A stretch of DNA of 32,252 bases. It comes from Candidatus Peregrinibacteria bacterium (GTDB taxonomy: Bacteria > Patescibacteriota > Gracilibacteria > Peribacterales > Peribacteraceae). Positions 7,692-14,778 of the stretch are shown piece after piece. The stretch spans positions 1 through 32,252 of the forward strand of contig JACPXZ010000006.1 in NCBI GenBank assembly GCA_016196225.1, given 5' to 3'. The position numbers were made by a program, and so were the translations under genes. The notes below the pieces were generated by a model. That model was not told where the DNA came from, made no database searches, and saw nothing but the letters and a program-made list of their open reading frames with translations. The stretch's first letter is position 1. The number at the start of each line of letters is the position of its first letter.

Positions 7692-8831
7692 ATGCATCGT
7701 TCTTTCACTCTTCTCATTCTCATTCCACTTTTCCTTTCTGCGTGCACGTCGCAGGACGTTTCGCAGGATGGAGAGCCGATTAGGATCGGTGTGATCTCAC
7801 CGCTTACAGGACCTGCAGCGACATACGGAGAACCGGCAGCACGAGCAACAGAGCTTGCTGCAAAGGAGATCAATGATGCGGGCGGGATCCTCGGGAGGCC
7901 CATCGAGCTTATTGTGGAAGATGGAAAGTGTGAGGGGAAGGATGCGGCTAGTGCAGCAAGTAAACTGATTCATACTGATCACGTAAAGATTATTCTCGGT
8001 GGTCATTGCAGTACCGAGAGTCTTACGATTGCTCCTATTGCCAACGAGAACAAAGTGCTGCAACTGGCGACACTGACTGCATCCGATGATTACACCAATG
8101 CAGGAGATTATAGTTTTCGTAATTATCCTGCGAGTAGTGTTCGTGATATTCCTCTGGGCAAGGTGGCCTACGAACGGGGTATTCGCACAGTAGCGTCGAT
8201 CTATGAACAGAAGGATTATCCGTTGTCTACATACCGAGCATTTAAAAAAGGATTTGAGGATGCGGGAGGAGAAATTATTCTCGATCAATACTTTGTACCA
8301 GCGGAAAAAGATTTTCGTTCGTATCTTACCAAGATAAAAAATACCAATGCTGATGCCATTTATTTTGCTCCCCAGGCGCCTGAGGAGGCAATTCTCTTCC
8401 TTCGTCAGTTGAATGAGCTTGGGATGCAGCAGTATCCACTCTATGGGAATGCACAAGCAGTTTCGGTTGCGGTATACAAAGGTTCTGATGGTCTCAATGC
8501 AGGTTTACTAGCGACAGATTCGTATGTTGATCCTGAGCTGCCTGCAACACGTTCATTTGTTCAGGCATACGAGAAACTATTTGGATCGTTCCCTCCCATT
8601 AATCTTTTTTGGGTTACCACTGCTTATGATCAATTGTTTCTCCTTAAAGAGGGGATGGAGACTTGTGGACGGGTTGATGACATCGAATGTTTAAAAAAGT
8701 TTTTGTATGATCTGGATACATGGGAGAAAGCCAGTGGTCCTTATTCTTTTGATGACAATGGTGACGGTCTTTTCCCCGTGTATCTCCATTCTTTTACCAA
8801 AGATGGAGAGGAAGTTTTTGAGCCATTATGA
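7692..8831 (+). CDS. LivK-type substrate-binding lipoprotein, copy 2
   Basis: A 379-residue receptor with lipobox FLSAC (Cys18). After a short linker it has IRIGVISPLTGPAATYGEPA, the classical LivK N-lobe motif, then INDAGGILGRPIELIVEDGK. Cysteines in GKCEG, GGHCST and ETCGRVDDIEC match the positions seen in copy 1, so copies 1 and 2 form one subgroup. The gene starts 2 bases after copy 1 and its TGA overlaps the ATG of copy 3 (ATGA). Of the four copies its binding lobes look closest to ordinary LivK. Ligand identity is unknown. Confidence 0.88.
   Translation: MHRSFTLLILIPLFLSACTSQDVSQDGEPIRIGVISPLTGPAATYGEPAARATELAAKEINDAGGILGRPIELIVEDGKCEGKDAASAASKLIHTDHVKIILGGHCSTESLTIAPIANENKVLQLATLTASDDYTNAGDYSFRNYPASSVRDIPLGKVAYERGIRTVASIYEQKDYPLSTYRAFKKGFEDAGGEIILDQYFVPAEKDFRSYLTKIKNTNADAIYFAPQAPEEAILFLRQLNELGMQQYPLYGNAQAVSVAVYKGSDGLNAGLLATDSYVDPELPATRSFVQAYEKLFGSFPPINLFWVTTAYDQLFLLKEGMETCGRVDDIECLKKFLYDLDTWEKASGPYSFDDNGDGLFPVYLHSFTKDGEEVFEPL
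7751..7780 (+). repeat. 30-bp exact direct repeat shared by livK copies 2 and 3
   Basis: The 30 bases at 7751-7780 recur exactly at 8881-8910. In both genes they encode the linker just after the lipid-attached cysteine (QDVSQDGEPI). The rest of the two genes is far more diverged, so this points to duplication with local gene conversion or linker exchange. Confidence 0.9.
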
Positions 8832-9916
8832 AGCGCTTTTTTCCATTGCTGGTGCTGATATTTCTCACAGCCTGCACATTGCAGGACGTTTCGCAGGATG
8901 GAGAGCCGATCAAAATAGGCGGACTCTTTGCGCTGACCGGATATGCGTCGTTTGCGGGAGAGGCCTCAAGAAACGGCTTTCTTATGGCGATCGAAGATGC
9001 CGGCGGCTCAACGCAGTACGTGGTAGAAGATTTTCAATCTGATGTAAAAAATGCTGTAACGGCTGCAAAAAAACTAACGAACATTGACGGGGTTTCCGTT
9101 GTCATTGGCCCAGAATGGAAGGAATTTTCGGTGGCTATTGTTCCCATCGCAGAGGCCACAACGACGCTCTTTATTTCGCCCTGGATGACGGGGGAAGACA
9201 TGGTGAGTGATTATTTCATGACAGCAACGCCGAGTGAGCGATATCAGATCAAAAAAACACTTGAGTATATGAATCAACAGGGGCAGAAGAATATTATTCT
9301 TTTATATTCGCAAAATGCATGGTCCATTGGATATGCCGATATTTTTAAAGAAGAAATAAAAAAGTTTCCTACGTTAAATATCGTCGCAGAGTTTACGACT
9401 CAGCAGGATACGAACGATTATCGTACAGAAATTACGAAGATACAAAAAACAAATCCCGATGCTATTTTTACCGCGATTGCAACAGATGATGGACAAGGAA
9501 TCTTTGGAAAGGAACTCCAAGAGATGGGAGTAGATATCCCTGTTTATACTGCGTATTCACGAGGGTCGAGTGATGTCCTCCTGAACAAGTTTTCAGATGT
9601 TGTCGAAGGTGTGATGTATGGCGCACCCTCTCCCTATGCCAAACAAGACGAGTTTAGAGAGAAGTATCGAAAGCGTTTTGGAAAGGATCCTTCAGCAATC
9701 AGTGCTGCAACGACGTACGATATGACGTCGATTGTTCTCCGTGCGTTAAAAAGCGGGACTAAGACCAGTGCAGACGTTCGAAAGTATATCGAAAAACAGG
9801 AGGCATTTGAAGGATATTCCAATATCATCCGTTTTGATAAGAAGGGACAATTACTTCCGGGAACAGCAGTGATAGAGCAGATTCAGAACGGTCAGCGCGT
9901 AACGATTGCAGAATGA
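8828..9916 (+). CDS. LivK-type substrate-binding lipoprotein, copy 3
   Basis: A 362-residue receptor with lipobox FLTAC (Cys16) and the linker QDVSQDGEPI shared with copy 2. IKIGGLFALTGYASFAGEAS, a more divergent ligand-lobe motif, follows. Unlike copies 1 and 2 it has no cysteines beyond the lipobox. EITKIQKTNPDAIFTAI and the C-terminal VVEGVMYGAPSPYAKQDEF match the usual LivK layout of two Rossmann-like lobes. Translation is probably coupled to copy 2 through the ATGA overlap, and the same kind of overlap links it to copy 4. It probably binds a ligand different from copy 2. Confidence 0.87.
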   Translation: MKRFFPLLVLIFLTACTLQDVSQDGEPIKIGGLFALTGYASFAGEASRNGFLMAIEDAGGSTQYVVEDFQSDVKNAVTAAKKLTNIDGVSVVIGPEWKEFSVAIVPIAEATTTLFISPWMTGEDMVSDYFMTATPSERYQIKKTLEYMNQQGQKNIILLYSQNAWSIGYADIFKEEIKKFPTLNIVAEFTTQQDTNDYRTEITKIQKTNPDAIFTAIATDDGQGIFGKELQEMGVDIPVYTAYSRGSSDVLLNKFSDVVEGVMYGAPSPYAKQDEFREKYRKRFGKDPSAISAATTYDMTSIVLRALKSGTKTSADVRKYIEKQEAFEGYSNIIRFDKKGQLLPGTAVIEQIQNGQRVTIAE

Positions 9917-11004
9917 TTATGTCGAGATTTTCCTCACTGACGGCTGTCGGTTTCTTTTTTTTCCTTACAGCCTGCGCCCAGCAGGTTACAGAGGATCAGG
10001 AACCGATCAAGATCGGTGGGGCGTTTGCGCTCTCCGACTTTGGGGCTGAGTGGGGAGAGGCCGAACTCAACGGCGCGACGCTTGCTATCGAAGAGCAGAA
10101 TGCACGGGGTGGCATTAGAGGGAGGAAGGTTGAGCTTGTTGCGGAGGATACTGCGACTAATGCTTTGAAGACGGTCACGGCCACTCGCAAACTTATTGAT
10201 ATAGATCAGGTGGAGGTGATGGTGGGTCCGACATGGTTTGATTCGTTCGCGGGACCTGCGCCCATTGCAGATCAAGAGGAAGTTGTCATGCTGACGCCGA
10301 GTGCGGCGATTACGGCAGTGCAAGGGGATAATCCCCATCCGTACGTCTTTTCCACGTGGTTCCGGTCTGATGAGGAGAGTCGGGAGATTGCACGATATCT
10401 TGCGAAGATCGGCCAAAAGCGGATTGCATTCTTCTTCGGATTGGATCCTTTTTGGGATGATGTGTCAGCGAAGGCTCGTGAGGAAGCACAAAAGCTCGGA
10501 GTAGAGATTGTCAAAGATATTACCGTGCAGGGGAATGACAGCGATTTTCGTACCATGCTGACTCAACTCAAAAAGATCGAACCGGATGTGATTCTGTTTG
10601 GGTTTAATAACAAGAAGCAGTTTGCCGCTTTCCTTAAGCAGCGTGCGGAGATTTATCCAAATTCCCCGCTTTTCACAACCGAATATATCGAAGAGTTTTT
10701 GGATAACCCCGATTACGCGCCGCTCCTTGCGCCGATGTGGTACATTGCTCCGAAGGTGGAAGAAAGTGCGTTTACCAAGAAGTATCGGGATCGGTTTGGG
10801 AAGGATCCAGTTTTCTCTGCTTCCAATAGTTACGATGCAACCAATATGATTCTTGAGGCGTTTAAATTGGGGAAGACGACGGGTCCGGCCATACGGGAAT
10901 TTTTGGCGGAAAACATGTTTGAAACGGTGACGTTTGGGAAGCTAAAATTCGATGAAATTGGAGGCGTAAAGGGTGGGGCGTTTATTATAAAGGAGGTCAA
11001 ATAG
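9913..11004 (+). CDS. LivK-type substrate-binding lipoprotein, copy 4
   Basis: A 363-residue receptor (361 if the second ATG at 9919 is used) with lipobox FLTAC and the opening IKIGGAFALSDFGAEWGEAE. GIRGRKVELVAEDTATN follows, then VEVMVGPTW in the first lobe. Like copy 3 it lacks the extra cysteines. The opening lacks the usual PLTG element of the amino acid-binding loop (ALSDFGAEWGE here), which suggests an altered ligand. Its start overlaps the copy 3 stop, and an AGGAGG stretch near its end lies upstream of livF. Confidence 0.87.
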   Translation: MIMSRFSSLTAVGFFFFLTACAQQVTEDQEPIKIGGAFALSDFGAEWGEAELNGATLAIEEQNARGGIRGRKVELVAEDTATNALKTVTATRKLIDIDQVEVMVGPTWFDSFAGPAPIADQEEVVMLTPSAAITAVQGDNPHPYVFSTWFRSDEESREIARYLAKIGQKRIAFFFGLDPFWDDVSAKAREEAQKLGVEIVKDITVQGNDSDFRTMLTQLKKIEPDVILFGFNNKKQFAAFLKQRAEIYPNSPLFTTEYIEEFLDNPDYAPLLAPMWYIAPKVEESAFTKKYRDRFGKDPVFSASNSYDATNMILEAFKLGKTTGPAIREFLAENMFETVTFGKLKFDEIGGVKGGAFIIKEVK

Positions 11005-11007
11005 GAG
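11004..11007 (+). promoter_or_regulatory. Shine-Dalgarno-like site for livF
   Basis: GGAG lies 6 bases before the GTG at 11014, and AGGAGG lies further up at 10991-10996. This is one of the very few Shine-Dalgarno-like sites in the window, and it supports the GTG at 11014 over the downstream GTG at 11029. Confidence 0.5.
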
Positions 11008-11013
11008 AGCTCG

Positions 11014-11751
11014 GTGTATGCTGCGTGTGTGTTAGAGATTAGGAATCTTCATGCTGGCTACGAAGATTTGGAGGTCTTGAAAGGTGTGGATTTGATCTTG
11101 GAGCAGAGGAAGATCGGTGTGCTGCTCGGGCCCAATGGAGCGGGGAAAAGTACACTCATCAAAGCTATTTTTAATCTGGTGAAGATAACAAAGGGTGATA
11201 TTCGGTTTTATGGGGAAAATCTTCGTGATCTTTATACGCATGATCTTTTGGCACATGGCATCACGTATGTCCCCCAAGGACGCATTAATTTTGGCATGCT
11301 GACGGTCGAAGAAAATCTTTTGATGGGATTAACCCTCTCCCCAACCCTCTCCCTTAAAAGGGAGAGGGAAAATCATATGGAACGGATATTCGCGCAGTTC
11401 CCTGTTCTTAAAGAAAAGCGCAAGGAATATGCTTTTCGTCTCTCGGGAGGGCAGCAGCAGCAATTGGCACTCGGCCGGGCGCTTATGATGATGCCCAAAC
11501 TCCTTCTCCTTGATGAACCTTCGCTCGGTCTTGCGCCAAAACTCGTAAAGGAGATTTTCGTAACCATCAAACGCATTAATCAGGAATTCGGTATATCGAT
11601 CCTTGTGGTCGAACATAATATCAAAAGTGTTGTTGATATAGCAGACCAGTGTTTTGTGATGGTACAGGGGAAAATTGTGAAGAGCGGCCCCGCGTCAGCA
11701 TTGAAGGACAGCAGTGTTCTGCAGAAAGTATTTGTAGGGAAGTTTGATTAA
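11014..11751 (+). CDS. livF: Branched-chain amino acid-type ABC transporter ATPase LivF, with an in-frame repeat insertion
   Basis: A 245-residue ATPase. Walker A is GPNGAGKST (39-47), YVPQGRINFGMLTVEENL is the LivF-type Q-loop region, the signature is LSGGQQQ, Walker B is LLLLDEPSLGLAP, and the switch histidine lies in VVEHN. It partners LivG. Residues about 107-120 (LTLSPTLSLKRERENH) are encoded by a GC-rich palindromic repeat and have no counterpart in typical LivF, although the frame is kept. It starts with GTG; a later GTG at 11029 would give the common family start LEIRNLHAGY. It is the last gene of the liv operon and converges on tsf with only 9 bases between the stops and no visible terminator. 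Confidence 0.9.
   Translation: MYAACVLEIRNLHAGYEDLEVLKGVDLILEQRKIGVLLGPNGAGKSTLIKAIFNLVKITKGDIRFYGENLRDLYTHDLLAHGITYVPQGRINFGMLTVEENLLMGLTLSPTLSLKRERENHMERIFAQFPVLKEKRKEYAFRLSGGQQQQLALGRALMMMPKLLLLDEPSLGLAPKLVKEIFVTIKRINQEFGISILVVEHNIKSVVDIADQCFVMVQGKIVKSGPASALKDSSVLQKVFVGKFD
11331..11371. repeat. GC-rich palindromic repeat inserted inside livF
   Basis: AACCCTCTCCCC is followed by AACCCTCTCCC and then, after TTAAAA, by GGGAGAGGG. The perfect stem is 11345-11353 with 11360-11368, extendable by two A-T pairs. It belongs to the same family as 6475-6507 but is arranged left-left-right, as if inserted in the opposite orientation. Confidence 0.75.
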
Positions 11752-11760
11752 CATTTTGTT

Positions 11761-12528
11761 TTAGCTGATCTCTACCCGCACATAACTTAACACCTTCGCT
11801 TTCCCTAAATACTGCTCGACGGTCTTGCCGGGCTCCTTCACAAATTCCTGCTTGAGTAATGCATTCTCCTCCCGGAACTTTTTCTCTTTGCCCATCATGA
11901 TCTTGTCCATGATTTGCGCGGGCTTGCCCTCCTTGGCGAGTTGCTCCCGCCAGATTTCCTTTTCCTTCTCGATTGACTCTGAAGGAACATCATCGGGAGA
12001 GACATACTGCGGGTTCATTGCTGCGGCATGCATGGCGGTGCTGCGGGCTTGTTCCTCTGTCCCGCTATCGAGTCCGATAATGACGCCGATTTTCCCGTTG
12101 GTGTGGATATAGGTCCCTTTGACGGGAGCCTCGATCCGGTGATGCTCGCCGAGCGAGATATTTTCACCAAGTTTCTGTACGGCGTCGGGGAGACGTTCGT
12201 TGGCAAGGGCATTCAAACGTGCTTCCCCCTCTTTGAGTAGTGCTTGAACAAGATCCTTCCCGAGGGTTTGGAATCCTGCATCGCGTGCGACAAAGTCGGT
12301 CTCGCAGTGGAGGAGGACCAATGCGGAGATTTTTTGATCCTCGGCGCTAAACATAAATCCTTCCTTTTGTTCCCGGACCGCTTTTTTGGCGGCCTGCGCG
12401 ATCCCGCGTTTGCGGAGGATCTCAATGGCCTTCTCCTCATCGCCCTTTGCTTCATCCAATGCTTCTTTGCAAGCGGAGATGGAGACACCGGTACGTTGAC
12501 GGAGGGAGACGACGGCTTGGGCGGACAT
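11761..12528 (-). CDS. tsf: Elongation factor Ts
   Basis: A 255-residue guanine-nucleotide exchange factor that recycles EF-Tu in the cytoplasm. The N-terminal UBA-like domain has VVSLRQRTGVSISACKEALD, followed by AIEILRKRGIAQAAKKA. The exchange motif CETDFVARD, which inserts next to the EF-Tu nucleotide site, is intact. The core region HAAAMNPQYVSPDDVP is also family-typical. It lies 21 bases downstream of rpsB, the common bacterial order, and is last in the glyS-rpsB-tsf operon. No Shine-Dalgarno sequence is present. Confidence 0.95.
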   Translation of the reverse strand: MSAQAVVSLRQRTGVSISACKEALDEAKGDEEKAIEILRKRGIAQAAKKAVREQKEGFMFSAEDQKISALVLLHCETDFVARDAGFQTLGKDLVQALLKEGEARLNALANERLPDAVQKLGENISLGEHHRIEAPVKGTYIHTNGKIGVIIGLDSGTEEQARSTAMHAAAMNPQYVSPDDVPSESIEKEKEIWREQLAKEGKPAQIMDKIMMGKEKKFREENALLKQEFVKEPGKTVEQYLGKAKVLSYVRVEIS

Positions 12529-12549
12529 GGGAGGAGGGGAACAAAGACT

Positions 12550-13305
12550 TTAATAAGATTTATATGTAGGAGTCGGTTCTTTTACAGATTCTTCCACCGT
12601 TTTCTTTTTAACTTCTTTCGGCTCCTTTTTGGGGGTCTTCTTCAGTTCTTCCTCGACGGTTTTCAGGATGAGCTCCACCGATTTTATCGCATCGTCATTG
12701 GCGGGGATGCACACCTTGAAGGAGTCAGGATTGGCATTGCTGTCGCAGATCCCGTAGACCGGGATCCCGATTTTATTTGCTTCAGCGACGGCGACTTTGT
12801 CAAGCACAGCATCCACGACAAAGATTGCCTGGGGGAGCTCGGTCATGCTCGAGACTCCGCCGAGGGCCGTCTCCAATTTAACGAGCTTTTTACGGAGCAT
12901 GGTCTGTTCCTTCTTGGTATATTTTTCCACCTCACCCGTCTGGAATGATTTTTTAAGATCGAGGTAGTACTGAAGACGCTTGCGGAGAGTCGTCCAGTTG
13001 GTCAGCAGTCCCGGGAGCCATTTTTTGATCACCGTAGGTTGGTGGAGGGTTAGCCCGATATGCTCGATGAAAGGAATACTGAGTTGTTTGGTGGAGACGA
13101 AGAGAATGGTCTTGCCATCAGCAAGGAGATTTTGCAATTCCTTACAGGCATTCGTGAGACACTCGTGAGTTTTTACGAGATCAAAGATATGGATGCCCCG
13201 TTCCACTTTGTACAGGTAGGGAGCCATCTTGGGATTCCATTTGGCGCGAGGATGGCCAAAATGACAGGCAGCCAAGAGAAGATCTTCCAATGAAGGAATC
13301 GGCAT
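12550..13305 (-). CDS. rpsB: 30S ribosomal protein uS2
   Basis: A 251-residue protein of the small subunit. It begins SLEDLLLAACHFGHPRAKWN and has YLYKVERGIHIFDL, the conserved S2 N-terminus. LPGLLTNWTTLRKRL corresponds to the usual W.GG.LTN segment, with some substitutions. QAIFVVDAVLDKVAVAEANK and IPVYGICDSNANP complete the core. The last 35 or so residues are a Lys/Glu/Pro-rich tail that is probably disordered. The gene sits between glyS (24 bases upstream) and tsf, and a -10-like TACAAT before its ATG may give it a private promoter. Confidence 0.95.
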   Translation of the reverse strand: MPIPSLEDLLLAACHFGHPRAKWNPKMAPYLYKVERGIHIFDLVKTHECLTNACKELQNLLADGKTILFVSTKQLSIPFIEHIGLTLHQPTVIKKWLPGLLTNWTTLRKRLQYYLDLKKSFQTGEVEKYTKKEQTMLRKKLVKLETALGGVSSMTELPQAIFVVDAVLDKVAVAEANKIGIPVYGICDSNANPDSFKVCIPANDDAIKSVELILKTVEEELKKTPKKEPKEVKKKTVEESVKEPTPTYKSY

Positions 13306-13316
13306 AGGTTGTGAGC

Positions 13317-13344
13317 ATTGTAGGGGGGTTTAGGTCTCAAGCAA
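13317..13344 (-). promoter_or_regulatory. Possible internal promoter for rpsB-tsf
   Basis: On the minus strand TACAAT (13322-13317) lies 11 bases before the rpsB ATG, with TTGCTT (13344-13339) at a 16-base spacing. It overlaps the end of glyS. It would let the ribosomal protein and elongation factor be made at higher levels than glyS. Confidence 0.35.
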
Positions 13345-14730
13345 GGAAAAAACCTTCTCAATCGGTACCCGAACCTGTTCCAAGGTATCGCGATCCCGAA
13401 TGGTCACCGTATCCTTCTTCCCTTGCTTTTCATCTTCACCAATCGTCCCAAAGTCGATCGTGATGCATTTGGGAGTCCCGATCTCGTCTTGGCGGCGGTA
13501 GCGCTTACCAATCGAACCGGTGATATCAAAATCGGTGCGCAGGTTTGTTTCTTGAATAATTTTTTTGTACAATTCTTGTGCCTTACGGATAAGGTTTTCT
13601 TTCTTACTCAGAGGAAGAATAGATACCTGTATTGGTGCGATGCGAGGGGGGAGGCGGAGGAGGGTCCGTGCATCCCCCTCTACCGTATCTTCATCGTAGG
13701 CTTCAAGAAGAACCATGAGGACAAGGCGCGACAGGCCGAACGTCGGCTCAATGACATGGGGGATAAATTTCTGTGTAGGATCATCCGGATCGGTGAACTC
13801 AAGGTCAGCACCAGACTGCGCCATGTGGTTTTTGAGATCGAAATCCGTACGGTAGGCGAGACCAAACATTTCTTTCCATCCAAAAGGTGTCTGGTACTCG
13901 ACGTCCGCTGTTCTTTTTGAATAATGCGAAAGCTCATCCTTGGTGTGCTCCCGTACACGAAGACGTTCTGGTGCAAATCCAAGATCCTTCGTCCACTTCT
14001 GCTGTTCTGCGAGCCAGTATGCAAAGTGTTCCTCCCATTCTTTTGGATGAATAAAGTATTCGAATTCCATGAGATCAAACTCGAGGGTGCGGTAGGTGAA
14101 GTTCCCTGGTGTGATTTCGTTACGGAAGGCTTTGCCGATGGAGGCAATGCCGAAGGGAAGCCGCTTGCGAGTCACCGTGCAAACATTCTTAAAATTTACG
14201 AACATTGCCTGCGCAATCTCGCCGCGCAGATATATTTGTTGGTGCTTTCCCTCTTCCACCACCCCGAGAGGGGTAGAGAAGAGTAGGTTGAATTTCCGCG
14301 TATCGGTGAAGGATTTCTTGGTTCCGCAGCGAGGGCAGGGGAGGGTATGTTCTTGGATCAGAGCAGTGAGTTCCTTGGGGGATTTCCCCTCCACTTTTGT
14401 CCCTGGGAGAGCGTCTTCGATAAGGTGATCCGCGCGGAACCGCATCTTACAATTTTTGCAGTCCACTAGTGCATCATTAAAATTCGCCACATGACCGCTT
14501 GCTTCCCATACCTTGGGGTTCATGAAGATTGCGGCATCGATCCCCACCATATCTTGGCGTTTCTGTACGAAACGTTCCCACCACCAGTCCCGGATGGCAT
14601 TTTTCAGTGCTGTGCCCAAAGGGCCGTAGTCCCAAGTGTTGGCTAGGCCTCCATAAATATCCGATCCGGGGAAGACAAATCCCCGGCGTTTGCAGAGGGA
14701 GACGATTTGATCAAGAGAGGAGGCGGGCAT
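13330..14730 (-). CDS. glyS: Glycyl-tRNA synthetase, dimeric (class II) type
   Basis: A 466-residue cytoplasmic enzyme that charges tRNA-Gly. It is the single-chain homodimeric form, not the alpha2beta2 GlyQ/GlyS form. GSDIYGGLANTWDYGPLG near the N-terminus is diagnostic. Two Cys pairs (CKNC and CPRC) probably bind zinc. Motif 2 is FRNEITPGNFTYRTLEFDLMEFEYF, and motif 3 includes VIEPTFGLSRLVLMVLLEAYDED. The C-terminal 130 or so residues are the anticodon-binding domain. It leads the glyS-rpsB-tsf operon. The short leader leaves no room for a T-box riboswitch. Confidence 0.95.
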   Translation of the reverse strand: MPASSLDQIVSLCKRRGFVFPGSDIYGGLANTWDYGPLGTALKNAIRDWWWERFVQKRQDMVGIDAAIFMNPKVWEASGHVANFNDALVDCKNCKMRFRADHLIEDALPGTKVEGKSPKELTALIQEHTLPCPRCGTKKSFTDTRKFNLLFSTPLGVVEEGKHQQIYLRGEIAQAMFVNFKNVCTVTRKRLPFGIASIGKAFRNEITPGNFTYRTLEFDLMEFEYFIHPKEWEEHFAYWLAEQQKWTKDLGFAPERLRVREHTKDELSHYSKRTADVEYQTPFGWKEMFGLAYRTDFDLKNHMAQSGADLEFTDPDDPTQKFIPHVIEPTFGLSRLVLMVLLEAYDEDTVEGDARTLLRLPPRIAPIQVSILPLSKKENLIRKAQELYKKIIQETNLRTDFDITGSIGKRYRRQDEIGTPKCITIDFGTIGEDEKQGKKDTVTIRDRDTLEQVRVPIEKVFSLLET

Positions 14731-14738
14731 CGAAGGAA

Positions 14739-14767
14739 AGGATACACTAGAGATTTTGCGCTAGAAA
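14739..14767 (-). promoter_or_regulatory. Promoter of the glyS-rpsB-tsf operon
   Basis: On the minus strand TATCCT (14744-14739) ends 8 bases before the glyS ATG, with a weak -35 TTTCTA (14767-14762) at 17-base spacing. The rpsU promoter uses the same -10 hexamer. The predicted leader is 0-2 bases. Confidence 0.35.
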
Positions 14768-14776
14768 TGGTAAAAT
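14768..14776 (+). promoter_or_regulatory. Extended -10 promoter of the LTA-synthase-like gene
   Basis: TGG-TAAAAT is an extended -10 immediately before the coding region. It is too close to serve a start at 14779, which favours the in-frame TTG at 14788 (11 bases after the hexamer) as the real start. No -35 is evident. Confidence 0.4.
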
Positions 14777-14778
14777 GA

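Noticed and set aside
11752-11760. Bidirectional terminator between livF and tsf
   Set aside because: The gap is 9 bases with T-rich flanks but no inverted repeat, so no terminator is called.
12244-12948. A 234-codon plus-strand frame opposite tsf and rpsB
   Set aside because: Antisense to two well-conserved translation genes, with no start signals and a composition that mirrors them.
14731-14778. A T-box or other riboswitch before glyS
   Set aside because: Only 48 bases separate glyS from the divergent gene and the likely promoter leaves almost no leader.
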